Virus record (IMG/VR): IMGVR_UViG_3300025141_000637
Coordinates: 1 to 26,160 of that record
Reading direction: 5' to 3' (one strand)
DNA: 26,160 nt
Source of the DNA: a virus
A model generated the notes under the pieces. It ran no database searches, had not been told where the DNA came from, and worked only from the letters and a program-made list of their open reading frames with translations. The translations under genes were made by a program, and so were the position numbers. Below are positions 1 to 7,756 of this stretch, piece after piece (position 1 is the first letter of the stretch; each line of letters starts with the position of its first letter).

Positions 1-154
1 CTTGCGGATAAAAGCGGCCTTTAGATGGTAGTTCAACGAACTCGCTCGGAACTACAAATGAAAACGGCTCGTTATCGGCCATCATCTGCTGGGGGACTGC
101 GGTATCTGGCGGCGGAGTAGAAGGGCCACCAGTCCGGTCTGTATTACGTGACAA
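1..154 (-). CDS. T4 baseplate-type protein, N-terminal fragment (cut by window edge)
   Basis: Fifty-one codons are visible before the left edge. After a Pro/Thr-rich lead comes FSFVVPSEFVELPSKGRFYP at residues 31-50. The LPSKGxxYP signature is, from memory, typical of the T4 baseplate protein family (Pfam T4_baseplate, related to hub protein gp26), so a baseplate role is likely. The gene follows the tube gene directly, as expected in a tail block. I chose a TTG start at 154 because AGAGG (165..161) sits 6 bases upstream. The in-frame ATG codons at 85 and 82 have no ribosome binding site. The start lies in a small inverted repeat, GTGACA-TT-TGTCAC. The family call rests on one short motif. Confidence 0.6.
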   Translation of the reverse strand, partial: MSRNTDRTGGPSTPPPDTAVPQQMMADNEPFSFVVPSEFVELPSKGRFYPQ

Positions 155-188
155 ATGTCACCTCTCTTGTTATTGTATTGTCAGTTTC

Positions 189-773
189 TTAGGGGGCGAA
201 TAGAGGGCCACCGCCGGTAGCAGCCGTAGCGATGGACGGGCTGCTTGACTCTAGAGTTGCCCAATCGTACTTAAGTGTGAGGGAAAGCTCGATTAGTTCG
301 TCGGCGCCGTATTCCAGGTCACCAAACTTAAGCTCGGTAATGAAGGCATTCTGGAGAGTCCAGCTTTCCAACTGGTTACCATCGGCATCTAGCTGGTGGC
401 ACTTGACCGCACCAAGAGCCGTGACAACGCCTGACTTAGACATAGTGACCATATCGTTTGCGTCAGAAGGAGGAGAGTATCCACCAGCGACTATGATAGA
501 GGACAGGGAGGTAACCATGTCCGGGTCTCCGGGATCAACCAAGGTCATGGACACGTCCTGCCATGTAACTGAGCCTGGGTAATAGAATGTGTGATTCAAG
601 TACTTGTGTTCAGCGGCGTTAATCTGGAAAGAAGGCTTTGTCGCACTCTTTGCGTACCACATTGTGTTTGTGCCGCCCTGGCCAGATGGATCAAGACCCA
701 TGAACTCTACTTTAAATCTAAACTTTCTTTTGGGCTCTACGATGCCGGGCCCTGTCTGTGTCCAAAATGCCAT
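189..773 (-). CDS. 19: Tail tube protein, T4 gp19-like
   Basis: This 194-residue protein matches the T4 tail tube subunit in kind and roughly in size (T4 gp19 is about 163 residues). Such subunits stack as hexameric rings to form the inner tube through which DNA passes. The N-terminal part carries PKRKFRFKVEFMGL (residues 14-27), followed by a WYAKSATKP segment, both typical of the family. The C-terminal half contains LKFGDLEYGADELIELSLTLKYDWA, the characteristic closing strand region. It lies 42 bases downstream of the sheath gene, the usual 18-19 order. The ATG at 773 has AGGAG nine bases upstream, and a copy of the putative late promoter motif sits at 795-803. Confidence 0.9.
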   Translation of the reverse strand: MAFWTQTGPGIVEPKRKFRFKVEFMGLDPSGQGGTNTMWYAKSATKPSFQINAAEHKYLNHTFYYPGSVTWQDVSMTLVDPGDPDMVTSLSSIIVAGGYSPPSDANDMVTMSKSGVVTALGAVKCHQLDADGNQLESWTLQNAFITELKFGDLEYGADELIELSLTLKYDWATLESSSPSIATAATGGGPLFAP

Positions 774-794
774 TACTTAAATCTCCTTACATTG

Positions 795-803
795 TTAAGT
801 AGT
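795..803 (-). promoter_or_regulatory. Putative late promoter motif, variant ACTACTTAA, upstream of the tube gene
   Basis: The coding strand reads ACTACTTAA here, one base from the recurrent ACTATTTAA seen before other genes. It ends 22 bases before the tube start codon, inside the 42-base gap after the sheath gene. A separate promoter would suit a tube subunit needed in many copies. Confidence 0.35.
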
Positions 804-815
804 TGTAATCTATGT

Positions 816-3752
816 TTAGTCATCAAAAGATGCTCCAGTTGATGCAATCACAAAGTCAATCGCAATGTATTCGATAGCACGAGCAGGCTTAACCATGATC
901 TTCGCGTATAGAATGTTCTGATCAATCAAATCAGGAGTTGTGGTAGATTCGTCCAAAATCAATCGGTAATCGGAGATACCGTAATCAATCTTAGTGTTAG
1001 CCAAGAGCGGCTCAATGAGACCCTTAAAGCGGTTCCAAGTGGACTGCACATTCTGGTCGAATAGAACCTGAGTTGCCAAGAGGGAGATCTGCTTCTTAAG
1101 GAAGATAACCATGCGGCGAACGTTGATTCTATCAAGCGCAGACTGACGCTCCTGGAGGGTCTTCTGTCCGAACACAACGATTCCGCTTGACGGGAAGGAG
1201 GCAATCGGGTTAATGCTTGCCTCGTATAGAGTGTCGCGGTCCTTGGAGGTTAGCCTCTCGGTCACGTTGGAAATCGGGATACCGGCTGCACCATCACTCA
1301 AGCCGCCGCGGTTGAAGCCAGCGGGAGCGAACCAGAGCTTAGAAGATGCCTGGGAGCTAGCGAGAACGCCCATCATCGCAACAGTGGGCGGAATCCACAC
1401 AAGCTGACCAGTGCCTTCGTCGCGGGTCTGGACCCAGGGGTAGAAGGTGGCACCGTAAGAGGAATCAACCTGACGGTTCCGAAGCGCGGTGGCGGCGGAA
1501 GTCGGAGTGGTACCGATACGGGAGGAAGCAGCAGCGAAGTACTGCTCACTGGACGGAATGTAAACATTCGGCAAGTCGATAAGTGCGAGTGCATCGCCGC
1601 GCTCCTCACACACATTGACTGCGTGAGTAGTGAGGGAATCCACAGTGAGGCCCGGAACAGCCAAGAGGTTCATGTCAAGGTACTCGGGGTCAGCCAAGGT
1701 ATCAATCGCCTGCTTAATGGTATTGTAAGCGTAGGAGTTGTCCTCAGAAGTGCTGCTAATGTCGGTCATGCCCTTGTTGTAGAAGGGATCCGGCACTGTG
1801 ATGTCAACACCATCAAAGCCGCCCCAGAAGGGTGCTGTGAAGCGATCGTAGCCTGCATCCAGGAGAGTGACGTAAGTGTTTGTGCTGCGTGCGGTGCTAC
1901 TGTTGCCTGCGCGGCGTGAGCCGGAAGCGTAGGTGTAGACACTGTCGCCAGAAGCACTGACGTTATCCATGGTAAAGACGTATGAGTAGCCTTCGAGCGC
2001 AGATGTGGACACGTTGTAGCTTGCTGCTGTTGTGTCGGCCGGAACACCAGAAGTGGTGCCCAAACCGGCGTACCAAAGACGCTCGGGATCCGCAACACTG
2101 GCGTCGGGGCGAGTGCTAGCAGCAGTTCTGGTGACCTGGAATCCGAAGTAAGCGTTACGCGGGTCGGATAGACCACCATCGGTTGCTGCGCTGCGCAAAC
2201 GTACAGACGGGAAGTTCAAAGATGCTGTCACCGCGAAGTCCGCCAGGACCGGGGGATAGGATGAAGAAATCACCGCGTCGGCCAGGTTGGGGCGGCCGGG
2301 AAGATCCTGACCGAGGCGCACAAAGCGCTCGTCCAAATCTGATAGAGAGCCGGAAGCGGTGAATGCGCTAACATCACGAAGCTTCGGAGGACCGAAGTAA
2401 CCGAACGGTAGAAGTGTCGGGTCAGTTGCACCGGCATCAGTATCGGCGTTCATCTCAACACGAACAAACTTAGAGAGGTTCGGGTAAGTCTCACGGGTAC
2501 GTAGACGGCGCTCGGAAGCATCCCACTCCTCATACTGAGTACCAATCTGGCGAGCGATGTAGTTCGGGGAAGTGGGGTCAAGTGAAAGGTTGTCGAACCG
2601 CTCAAGAATCACGACCTTGCTGTCTGTGTCTAGCAGTGAGCGCAAGACAAGAGAGAAGGAGCCGTAATCCGAAGTAGAGACGCTGGACTCTCTGATCTTC
2701 TCGATGGAGACCTTGACGTTCTTGTGGAGCCACTCGCCATGGCCGCGGCCAATCAAGCGGAAGAGCTTGGGTGCCGAGGCGACCTGGAAAGAAGCGGCAG
2801 AGCCGAGATCCTGACCGATAAACCAGCCAGCAACCGCATCCTGAGAAGGAGCACCCTTCATGTTGAAGGGTCCGACCGCATCGCTGGAGCCAGAAGAGAT
2901 ACCAGCGATCAAGCCAACAAGCTTACCGGTGGCGCCTCCGGTGCGACCTGCATCGCGGATCTCCTGCTCAAAGGTTTCACCCAACCAGTAGGCTTGATAG
3001 GAAGTGGAGGGGTAGAAGTCACCCTGACCGGAGCTTAGCTGCGGGTTAGTGTTGAAGCGCTTGCGAATGAACAAGTCGCTGCTGTCGTCGAAGTTGAAAG
3101 TTGTAGTGGTGTCACCAGCAGCGAGACCGCTGATTACCGCCTTGAAGTTGCCGTTTGCATCGCTCTCGACCAAGCAAGAAGATGCGGTAACAACCGCAGG
3201 AGCGGAGGAAGTACCAGCGAGACCGCCAGCCAAAGCCACGGAGCCGCTCTGGACATACCAGATAGCTGCCAATTCGCCGGCGTTACTTCCAGTAAAGTAG
3301 TTTCCTAGTCCGTTAGAGCTAGAGGGGAAGATCCAGAGACCGTAGGCGCCGCCATCGGAGCCCGTGGTCGGCTTACCGGTTGTCTTCCAGCCGGAAGAAG
3401 CTGCGCCACCGGCAGTAGAGCCAACGGAGGTCTCCTGCCCAAGCAAACGCACGTAAGTGATAGGTGCAACGTTGGAGGCCAAAAATGCCTTAGCTGCGTA
3501 AGTTCCGTACATCGGAGACTGGAAGTTTCCGTTACGGTAGATATCTCCACCGCCATTTCCGGGTACAGTGTCGCCAAACATGTTCAGGAAGTCTGAGTAG
3601 GACTCAACCTTAACAGGGCGCATTGCAGGGCCGCGGACTGAGCGACCGATAATTACCGGGCCAATGGCCTGGGGGGTTTTGGGAATGAAAGAGTTATCAA
3701 TTTCGTTGATAAACACTCCCGGAGATACAAACTTGAAGCTTTTTACTGACAT
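816..3752 (-). CDS. 18: Tail sheath protein, T4 gp18-like, enlarged
   Basis: This 978-residue protein is the contractile sheath subunit. The N-terminus has FVSPGVFINEIDNS (residues 8-21) followed by GPVIIGRSVRGPA, the standard opening of T4-type sheaths. The C-terminal domain (about 875-978) has RINVRRMVIFLKKQI, then NRFKGLIEPLL and a closing segment that anchors neighbouring subunits. T4 gp18 is 659 residues. The extra length lies in the Gly/Ser/Ala-rich central part (about 100-680), which by analogy forms protruding outer domains. The ATG at 3752 is preceded by AGAGGA and by a promoter-like motif about 50 bases upstream. Tail tube follows, neck genes precede. The family call is firm; surface exposure of the insertions is inferred. 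Confidence 0.93.
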   Translation of the reverse strand: MSVKSFKFVSPGVFINEIDNSFIPKTPQAIGPVIIGRSVRGPAMRPVKVESYSDFLNMFGDTVPGNGGGDIYRNGNFQSPMYGTYAAKAFLASNVAPITYVRLLGQETSVGSTAGGAASSGWKTTGKPTTGSDGGAYGLWIFPSSSNGLGNYFTGSNAGELAAIWYVQSGSVALAGGLAGTSSAPAVVTASSCLVESDANGNFKAVISGLAAGDTTTTFNFDDSSDLFIRKRFNTNPQLSSGQGDFYPSTSYQAYWLGETFEQEIRDAGRTGGATGKLVGLIAGISSGSSDAVGPFNMKGAPSQDAVAGWFIGQDLGSAASFQVASAPKLFRLIGRGHGEWLHKNVKVSIEKIRESSVSTSDYGSFSLVLRSLLDTDSKVVILERFDNLSLDPTSPNYIARQIGTQYEEWDASERRLRTRETYPNLSKFVRVEMNADTDAGATDPTLLPFGYFGPPKLRDVSAFTASGSLSDLDERFVRLGQDLPGRPNLADAVISSSYPPVLADFAVTASLNFPSVRLRSAATDGGLSDPRNAYFGFQVTRTAASTRPDASVADPERLWYAGLGTTSGVPADTTAASYNVSTSALEGYSYVFTMDNVSASGDSVYTYASGSRRAGNSSTARSTNTYVTLLDAGYDRFTAPFWGGFDGVDITVPDPFYNKGMTDISSTSEDNSYAYNTIKQAIDTLADPEYLDMNLLAVPGLTVDSLTTHAVNVCEERGDALALIDLPNVYIPSSEQYFAAASSRIGTTPTSAATALRNRQVDSSYGATFYPWVQTRDEGTGQLVWIPPTVAMMGVLASSQASSKLWFAPAGFNRGGLSDGAAGIPISNVTERLTSKDRDTLYEASINPIASFPSSGIVVFGQKTLQERQSALDRINVRRMVIFLKKQISLLATQVLFDQNVQSTWNRFKGLIEPLLANTKIDYGISDYRLILDESTTTPDLIDQNILYAKIMVKPARAIEYIAIDFVIASTGASFDD

Positions 3753-3801
3753 ATTGTGGTTCCTCTTATGAAAAGCAAGTACATTTGATGCCTAATCATA
3801 C

Positions 3802-3811
3802 TTTAAATAGT
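3802..3811 (-). promoter_or_regulatory. Putative late promoter motif ACTATTTAAA upstream of the sheath gene
   Basis: The coding strand reads ACTATTTAAA, an exact copy of the motif found in other leaders. It lies 50 bases before the sheath ATG in a 108-base noncoding gap, the natural place for a promoter of the sheath and tube unit. Confidence 0.5.
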
Positions 3812-3849
3812 ATTTTCAAACCCAAACGGACAGCCCAACTTCAATATTG

Positions 3850-3863
3850 TAGTTCCTGAACTA
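3850..3863. repeat. Perfect 6-bp inverted repeat at the end of the gp15-like gene
   Basis: TAGTTC-CT-GAACTA overlaps the stop codon of the 298-residue neck gene. It could form a small hairpin at the 3' end of that message, but no run of T follows on the coding strand, so it is not a convincing intrinsic terminator. Confidence 0.3.
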
Positions 3864-4757
3864 ATCTTTTCCCCATGTACCGTCTTTACCCCAAAGGTTA
3901 AAATTGCCGGCAGGTACTTCGGACTCCTGTGGGAATTGGTACTCGACTATATTTTCATCGACGCGCAGAATAGGACGATCATCATTGACGCCTTCGCTAA
4001 TAAGATAGCCCAACACATTAATGGTTATCTCGGTTGTGAAGTCTCGGGAATCCTCTCCAAGTGAGGCTATGTTGTTATTTTGGCTGAATCCTTGCTGAAT
4101 AAACATCTCGTATCGGTGGTTGTTTCGAGTAAGGATTGCGGAGTTGATCTGTCCGGTTCTTGTCATAAAAGGAGCAGACAGATCATTCATCTGCTGTTGG
4201 TATTCGGTCTTTATCAATACCTTATAATCCACGTTAATATATATGGGAATAGGAATAGAGAGAGACTGAATCACCACCTTCTTGTTGATTCTTGGGTAGT
4301 ATTTCTGGTCTACACCTCCTGAGTTGTTTCGGGTGCCAGATGCCACGGCAAATGCTCGTGTCTTGTCGGGCACTATTCTCTGGGCGATAACAACACGACC
4401 TGTTCTCCCGTTGTTCTTGTTAGAATAGATTTGTGCCTGGAATGAGCCCTTGCGTCCTGGATCCTTTGTTATAGATGTGCGCTCAATGGTGACCACCGGC
4501 AAAATGATCGACTTATTCTGATCTCGCAACTCTCGTGAATGCTTGACCTGATACGCGCGTTCGGGAGTCTGCCATAGAACGGGGACGGCTTTAAAACCTT
4601 CATTGCTCCACGTAGACAGTGAGAGGTCCTGCTTGATCCATTCGAACAGAGCAGCATCTATATCTTCAATACTCGAAGCCAGCATGCCTACTTCATTAAG
4701 AGCATAGCCGTTAGAGCCGCTTGGCAACAAGGCAAAGTCAAAGTTATCAGGTAGCAT
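3861..4757 (-). CDS. 15: Tail terminator / sheath stabiliser, probably T4 gp15-like
   Basis: From the start I prefer the protein is 298 residues (T4 gp15 is 272). Recognisable parts are WQTPERAYQVKHSRELRDQN and ILPVVTIERTSITKDP in the N-terminal half, then IPIPIYINVDYKVLIKTEYQQQMNDL and FTTEITINVLGYLISEG. This arrangement is, from memory, typical of the gp15-type protein that caps the tail and joins it to the neck. The order gp13, gp14, this gene, gp18, gp19 supports the assignment. An upstream TTG at 4814 would add 19 residues. I chose the ATG at 4757 because AGAGGA lies seven bases before it and the overlap with the gp14-like gene then shrinks to 11 bases. Confidence 0.68.
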   Translation of the reverse strand: MLPDNFDFALLPSGSNGYALNEVGMLASSIEDIDAALFEWIKQDLSLSTWSNEGFKAVPVLWQTPERAYQVKHSRELRDQNKSIILPVVTIERTSITKDPGRKGSFQAQIYSNKNNGRTGRVVIAQRIVPDKTRAFAVASGTRNNSGGVDQKYYPRINKKVVIQSLSIPIPIYINVDYKVLIKTEYQQQMNDLSAPFMTRTGQINSAILTRNNHRYEMFIQQGFSQNNNIASLGEDSRDFTTEITINVLGYLISEGVNDDRPILRVDENIVEYQFPQESEVPAGNFNLWGKDGTWGKD

Positions 4758-5235
4758 CAAATAGTCCTCTTCTGGCACGCTTGCACGTTGCTCTCGCTTC
4801 AAAAGTGTGATCAACTTGGCCGAAGAGCTTCCTTTCTTCTTCTATCTTCACAAGCTCGTAATAATTATTGCCGTACAAAACAAAGTCGCCTTCGCGCACA
4901 AACAAGTTCTGATCTTCTGTGAGGCGCCTTCGGTGGAATTTAACTGTGATCATACCCATCTCGTCGACGCCAACGCCGTCTAAGTAGGATGTTGCCTGCT
5001 CATTGAACTCCACCAGGGCGTACACGCGGATGGGCGGGAGGAATGTTTTTTCAACAGCCTCGCCATACATTTCATGGAAGTCGGTTCGTTCTAGATCAAT
5101 AGAGTAATACAAAATCTGCTGTCCGATGACTTTCTCAATAAGCTCATCGTTTACCTGTTTTACAAGGTTTCGCTCTTTCTCACCTAAAAAGAGGGGAGGA
5201 GGAGGCTGTGGTGGTCTCTTCCATTCGTCAGACAT
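4747..5235 (-). CDS. 14: Neck / head-closure protein, probably T4 gp14-like
   Basis: This 162-residue protein has LGEKERNLVKQVNDELIEKVIGQQILYYSIDLERT near its N-terminus (from about residue 17), then PPIRVYALVEFNE and FHRRRLTEDQNLFVREGDFVLYG. I recall this pattern in the neck proteins labelled gp14 in T4-like marine phages, although T4 gp14 is longer (256 residues). Gp14 and gp13 close the filled head and bind the tail. The position right after gp13 (7-base gap) and overlapping the gp15-like gene agrees. The upstream ribosome binding site is weak (GGGGTAAATAGAAG), so translation may be coupled to gp13. A head-closure role is secure mainly from gene order. Confidence 0.65.
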   Translation of the reverse strand: MSDEWKRPPQPPPPLFLGEKERNLVKQVNDELIEKVIGQQILYYSIDLERTDFHEMYGEAVEKTFLPPIRVYALVEFNEQATSYLDGVGVDEMGMITVKFHRRRLTEDQNLFVREGDFVLYGNNYYELVKIEEERKLFGQVDHTFEARATCKRARRGLFDAT

Positions 5236-5242
5236 CTTCTAT

Positions 5243-6520
5243 TTACCCCACAAAAATCGGCAACGGCGTCACCTTCAATACGTTCGTTGCTGCTTCCGCC
5301 ACTTCCTGGTCTTCCTTGGCGAGTGCGGAGTATTCGGTTTCCTTCAGTATCTCTCTTAGTTTATCTTTAAGAGTAGACTGCTCGTCTTTAGCTTGCGATA
5401 GAAGATCACTGTGATTCAAAGTAACACTCTCGCCTGGAATCGGAATGGTGGTAAACTTGCCACGAATCTGCCCCAACATCTCTTTGCTTAATGCTAAGGC
5501 ATACTTTCTAATCCACTGTTGGCCCATTGAGTTAATACTCTCAAAGGGAATATTATCGAACGGCAGCGTGTTCATGTTGTTGACACCTTCAATTCCAGTA
5601 TCAGTGGTTCCGTCCAATTCATACGGCTGTAGATCAACGTAAAATTTAACCCACATTCTGGAGTTGAACCCGTCTCCGAATCCATATTGGCTCGGGGTGG
5701 GGTAGAGGCGCAGCTTGTTGTTTATAATCTCAAAAGAATAAAGAGAGGTGCGTGTAAAGATAGAGTCCTCATAGGCCATGGCTTGCATTTTATTCTGCCA
5801 TGTAGGCACAACCTCGAAAGTAGAGTCGTCTGAGAACTGTCCATAAGTGCTCATGTTGCCTATGACGTTAAGTCCGCCGTAGTAGCCGTAGAATCTCCAC
5901 ATCGCGCGGGGTGTCTTGTAATACACCTTTGTAATAATTACTCTTTTATTGCCGACCTTGCCGGCATAACCCACAACATTGCCGCCATCATCAGTACCGC
6001 TGTCGGACGCTGCGGAGATGATGCTCTGCAAATCATAATCTTGCTGATCTTGGACCGTTTTAAATGAGGCTGAATACTGCGGTATAGTGCCGCCAAACCC
6101 GCCGGCTGCTGCGGCAGCATCGCCAACACGGCGGGAATACCCTAGCGAATAGCGCGGGTACTTAAGGTTTGAACCAGAAGGCCCGGCTGTCTGCTCGCCT
6201 AAATAGTTGAAAGAGCCGGTGGCTGAGCCGAGAACATTAGACAGTACGTTCTTGCCTTGGTGAAGGTTGAGTATGTACGAGTATTCTAGAACAGCTTCTT
6301 CGTAAGCGGCATATACATTTGAGGGTGTCAACTCAATATCTACAACATCGCCACCTAGTTTCTTATAAGTGTAAGCAACCTGGGCTGAGGCGCCGCTAAG
6401 AAATGTTACTGAACCCGTGTACACGCCAAATGGAAGCGCAGTGGCTACCAGATCCGCAGATCCGGTAGATGTCAAAATAACTGCGCTAACTGTAGATTGG
6501 GGGCTTAGATTTCTCGGCAT
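5243..6520 (-). CDS. 13: Neck protein, T4 gp13-like
   Basis: The C-terminal third is diagnostic in my reading: WIRKYALALSKEMLGQIRGKF, IPIPGESVTLNHSDLLSQA, then a charged helix (LKDKLREILKETEYSALA) and a final PLPIFVG. These match the gp13 neck protein of T4-like phages, which sits on the portal side of the neck. The N-terminal half is longer than in T4 (425 versus 309 residues) and Gly/Ala/Tyr-rich, with an MWRFYGYYGGLNV segment. An upstream ATG at 6538 exists. I chose 6520 (MPRNLSPQ) because AGGAG precedes it by nine bases and the promoter-like motif at 6541-6549 would leave 6538 too close to the transcript start. Gp14- and gp15-like genes follow. Confidence 0.8.
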   Translation of the reverse strand: MPRNLSPQSTVSAVILTSTGSADLVATALPFGVYTGSVTFLSGASAQVAYTYKKLGGDVVDIELTPSNVYAAYEEAVLEYSYILNLHQGKNVLSNVLGSATGSFNYLGEQTAGPSGSNLKYPRYSLGYSRRVGDAAAAAGGFGGTIPQYSASFKTVQDQQDYDLQSIISAASDSGTDDGGNVVGYAGKVGNKRVIITKVYYKTPRAMWRFYGYYGGLNVIGNMSTYGQFSDDSTFEVVPTWQNKMQAMAYEDSIFTRTSLYSFEIINNKLRLYPTPSQYGFGDGFNSRMWVKFYVDLQPYELDGTTDTGIEGVNNMNTLPFDNIPFESINSMGQQWIRKYALALSKEMLGQIRGKFTTIPIPGESVTLNHSDLLSQAKDEQSTLKDKLREILKETEYSALAKEDQEVAEAATNVLKVTPLPIFVG

Positions 6521-6540
6521 TAAGATTTTCTCCTGCATTC

Positions 6541-6549
6541 ATAAGTAGT
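6541..6549 (-). promoter_or_regulatory. Putative late promoter motif, variant ACTACTTAT, upstream of gp13
   Basis: The coding strand reads ACTACTTAT 21 bases before the chosen gp13 start. It would begin the neck unit gp13-gp14-gp15. The transcript leader would be very short. Confidence 0.35.
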
Positions 6550-6606
6550 AATGGAATAAACAAAACCCCGATGGATCAGAGCGCTCGTTGCAAAGATGTT
6601 TTTATT

Positions 6607-6972
6607 TTATGCTGTCGCCGATTTCGCTTCAGTTTTTGTAGACTTGCGGCGCCTTGAAGCGGCAGCCTTGCGCTTAGTAGCGGCTTTGGCCTTAGTCTTG
6701 GTCGTCGCCTTGGCTTTAGTTTTTGGGGCGGCCTTAGCTTTAGTCTTTGTGGTTTCTGGTGCCTTAGCAGTGATAACCGGTGTGGTTTCAGTAGCTGTAG
6801 CTTCCAGAATCGGTACCTCGGCTGTTTCAACAACCGTTGGTGTAATCGTCTCTGTCATTAAGATGGAAGGCTCGGTGTCTTCAACTGTTTGCGCGTTTAA
6901 CTTCATCCGTGGATGATTGTCGTGCTTTAGTGCAAACTTTTTACTGTGCAGTAGTCTGCGCTTTTTTCCCAT
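6607..6972 (-). CDS. Histone-H1-like Lys/Ala-rich basic protein
   Basis: The protein has 121 residues in three parts. A basic N-terminus, GKKRRLLHSKKFALKHDNHPRMKL (residues 2-25), resembles short conserved proteins of marine T4-like phages. A Thr/Glu-rich linker spans about 28-68. The tail (70-118) is dominated by Lys, Ala, Thr and Arg, with KTKAKA repeated three times at 8-residue spacing (76, 84, 92). The tail composition is like histone H1 and bacterial histone-like tails, so DNA or RNA binding is plausible, but no folded domain is visible. It is a single-gene unit with AGGAG before the ATG, a promoter-like motif upstream and a terminator before that. Packaging with DNA in the head is only a suggestion. 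Confidence 0.6.
   Translation of the reverse strand: MGKKRRLLHSKKFALKHDNHPRMKLNAQTVEDTEPSILMTETITPTVVETAEVPILEATATETTPVITAKAPETTKTKAKAAPKTKAKATTKTKAKAATKRKAAASRRRKSTKTEAKSATA
6682..6747 (-). repeat. Three 24-bp tandem repeats encoding KTKAKA octads
   Basis: Residues 76-81, 84-89 and 92-97 of the basic protein read KTKAKA, separated by two-residue spacers (AP, TT). The coding sequence therefore repeats with a 24-base period, a likely site of slippage or copy-number change. Confidence 0.7.
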
Positions 6973-6997
6973 GGGAACTCCTATTGTATGTCCGATA

Positions 6998-7006
6998 ATA
7001 AATAGT
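6998..7006 (-). promoter_or_regulatory. Putative late promoter motif ACTATTTAT upstream of the basic protein gene
   Basis: ACTATTTAT on the coding strand, 26 bases before the ATG at 6972, adjoins a perfect 14-base palindrome AATAGTTAACTATT (7002-7015). It lies between a terminator (7093-7122) and the gene, as expected for an independent promoter. Confidence 0.5.
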
Positions 7007-7092
7007 TAACTATTTGCTAAAACGAAAATCTCAAAAAATTGACGGCGAAATAATTCACCAGATCGAAGTTATTAAGCTTTGATCTCGCAAAC

Positions 7093-7122
7093 AAAAACCC
7101 CCCAACCCGAAAGGGAGGGGGG
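7093..7122 (-). terminator. Intrinsic terminator after the 151-aa gene
   Basis: The coding strand forms a GC stem (CCCCCC, T, CCC pairing with GGG, TT, GGGGGG) around a UUUC loop, followed directly by TTTTTG. It lies 34 bases after the stop of the 151-residue gene. Confidence 0.8.
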
Positions 7123-7155
7123 ATAAGATAATGTATAACAAAAACTTGTTAACTT

Positions 7156-7611
7156 CTAGCTAAATGCAATACCGTTGGCACCACCGGCAGCGGCGGTACC
7201 AGTTACATACCACAAAGTACCATCTGACAGAAGGGTAATTTGGTCGCCTGCTAGTGTAGCACTACCGAATGTAGCTGTGAGGTCGGAACTACCATCAGCC
7301 AAATTTTGTGATGCAGTACTAGGGCCAGCAACAGCGCCGGCCATGAAGTCTCCGGCTGCTGCGACAACAGTACAAACAACGGCAGCATAATCTTCCACTT
7401 GAATGATCGTAAAAGTCATCCCAGCAGTTGCAGCGGGCAATGTAATATCTACCCCGTTTTGTCCCATCAAAATAACTTTGCCACTGTCGGCGGCAACCAG
7501 TGTTGTATCCGAAGTTACTGATTTAGTGGTCGCCTTTCGGCGATATAGATCGTTTTGATTTTCGTTAATCAGGCTACGAATTCGTGCCCAACCTACTCTT
7601 TTAGTTCCCAT
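7156..7611 (-). CDS. Probable capsid-surface or fibre-tip protein after the capsid gene
   Basis: The 151-residue protein begins MGTKRVGWARIRSLINENQNDL, an opening I associate with uncharacterised proteins near gp23 in marine T4-like phages. The rest is small, beta-rich and Ala/Gly/Thr-rich. DITLPAATAGMTFTIIQ and ITLLSDGTLWYVTG match the layout of the C-terminal domain of the fibre proteins in this window (TLTLPAAPSVGD and a final aromatic strand). It is a single-gene unit with its own promoter-like motif (7675-7683), a good ribosome binding site (AGAAGGAG) and flanking terminators, which suggests high independent expression. A head decoration or head-fibre role is inferred; no enzymatic motif is present. 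Confidence 0.6.
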   Translation of the reverse strand: MGTKRVGWARIRSLINENQNDLYRRKATTKSVTSDTTLVAADSGKVILMGQNGVDITLPAATAGMTFTIIQVEDYAAVVCTVVAAAGDFMAGAVAGPSTASQNLADGSSDLTATFGSATLAGDQITLLSDGTLWYVTGTAAAGGANGIAFS

Positions 7612-7674
7612 AATATATTTCTCCTTCTATGAATATTAATTAGGTCAATTAACGAAAGGATTTCTCCCTCCGCT

Positions 7675-7683
7675 ATATATAGT
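7675..7683 (-). promoter_or_regulatory. Putative late promoter motif, variant ACTATATAT, upstream of the 151-aa gene
   Basis: The coding strand reads GGGACTATATATAGCGG just downstream of the capsid-gene terminator and 64 bases before the start codon. One base differs from ACTATTTAT. Confidence 0.4.
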
Positions 7684-7695
7684 CCCACACAAACG

Positions 7696-7727
7696 AAAGC
7701 CCCCTTCCGAATTCGGAAGGGGGCTTT
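7696..7727 (-). terminator. Intrinsic terminator after the major capsid gene (32-bp perfect palindrome)
   Basis: AAAGCCCCCTTCC-GAATTC-GGAAGGGGGCTTT is a perfect 32-base inverted repeat located 30 bases after the capsid stop codon. The stem ends in CUUU, so it would work as a terminator on the coding strand and possibly on either strand. Confidence 0.85.
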
Positions 7728-7756
7728 ACATTTTCTAGTACTTACTAGGCTATTAT

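Noticed and set aside
4758-4814. Upstream TTG start for the gp15-like gene
   Set aside because: It deepens the overlap with the gp14-like gene to 68 bases, while ATG 4757 has a good ribosome binding site.
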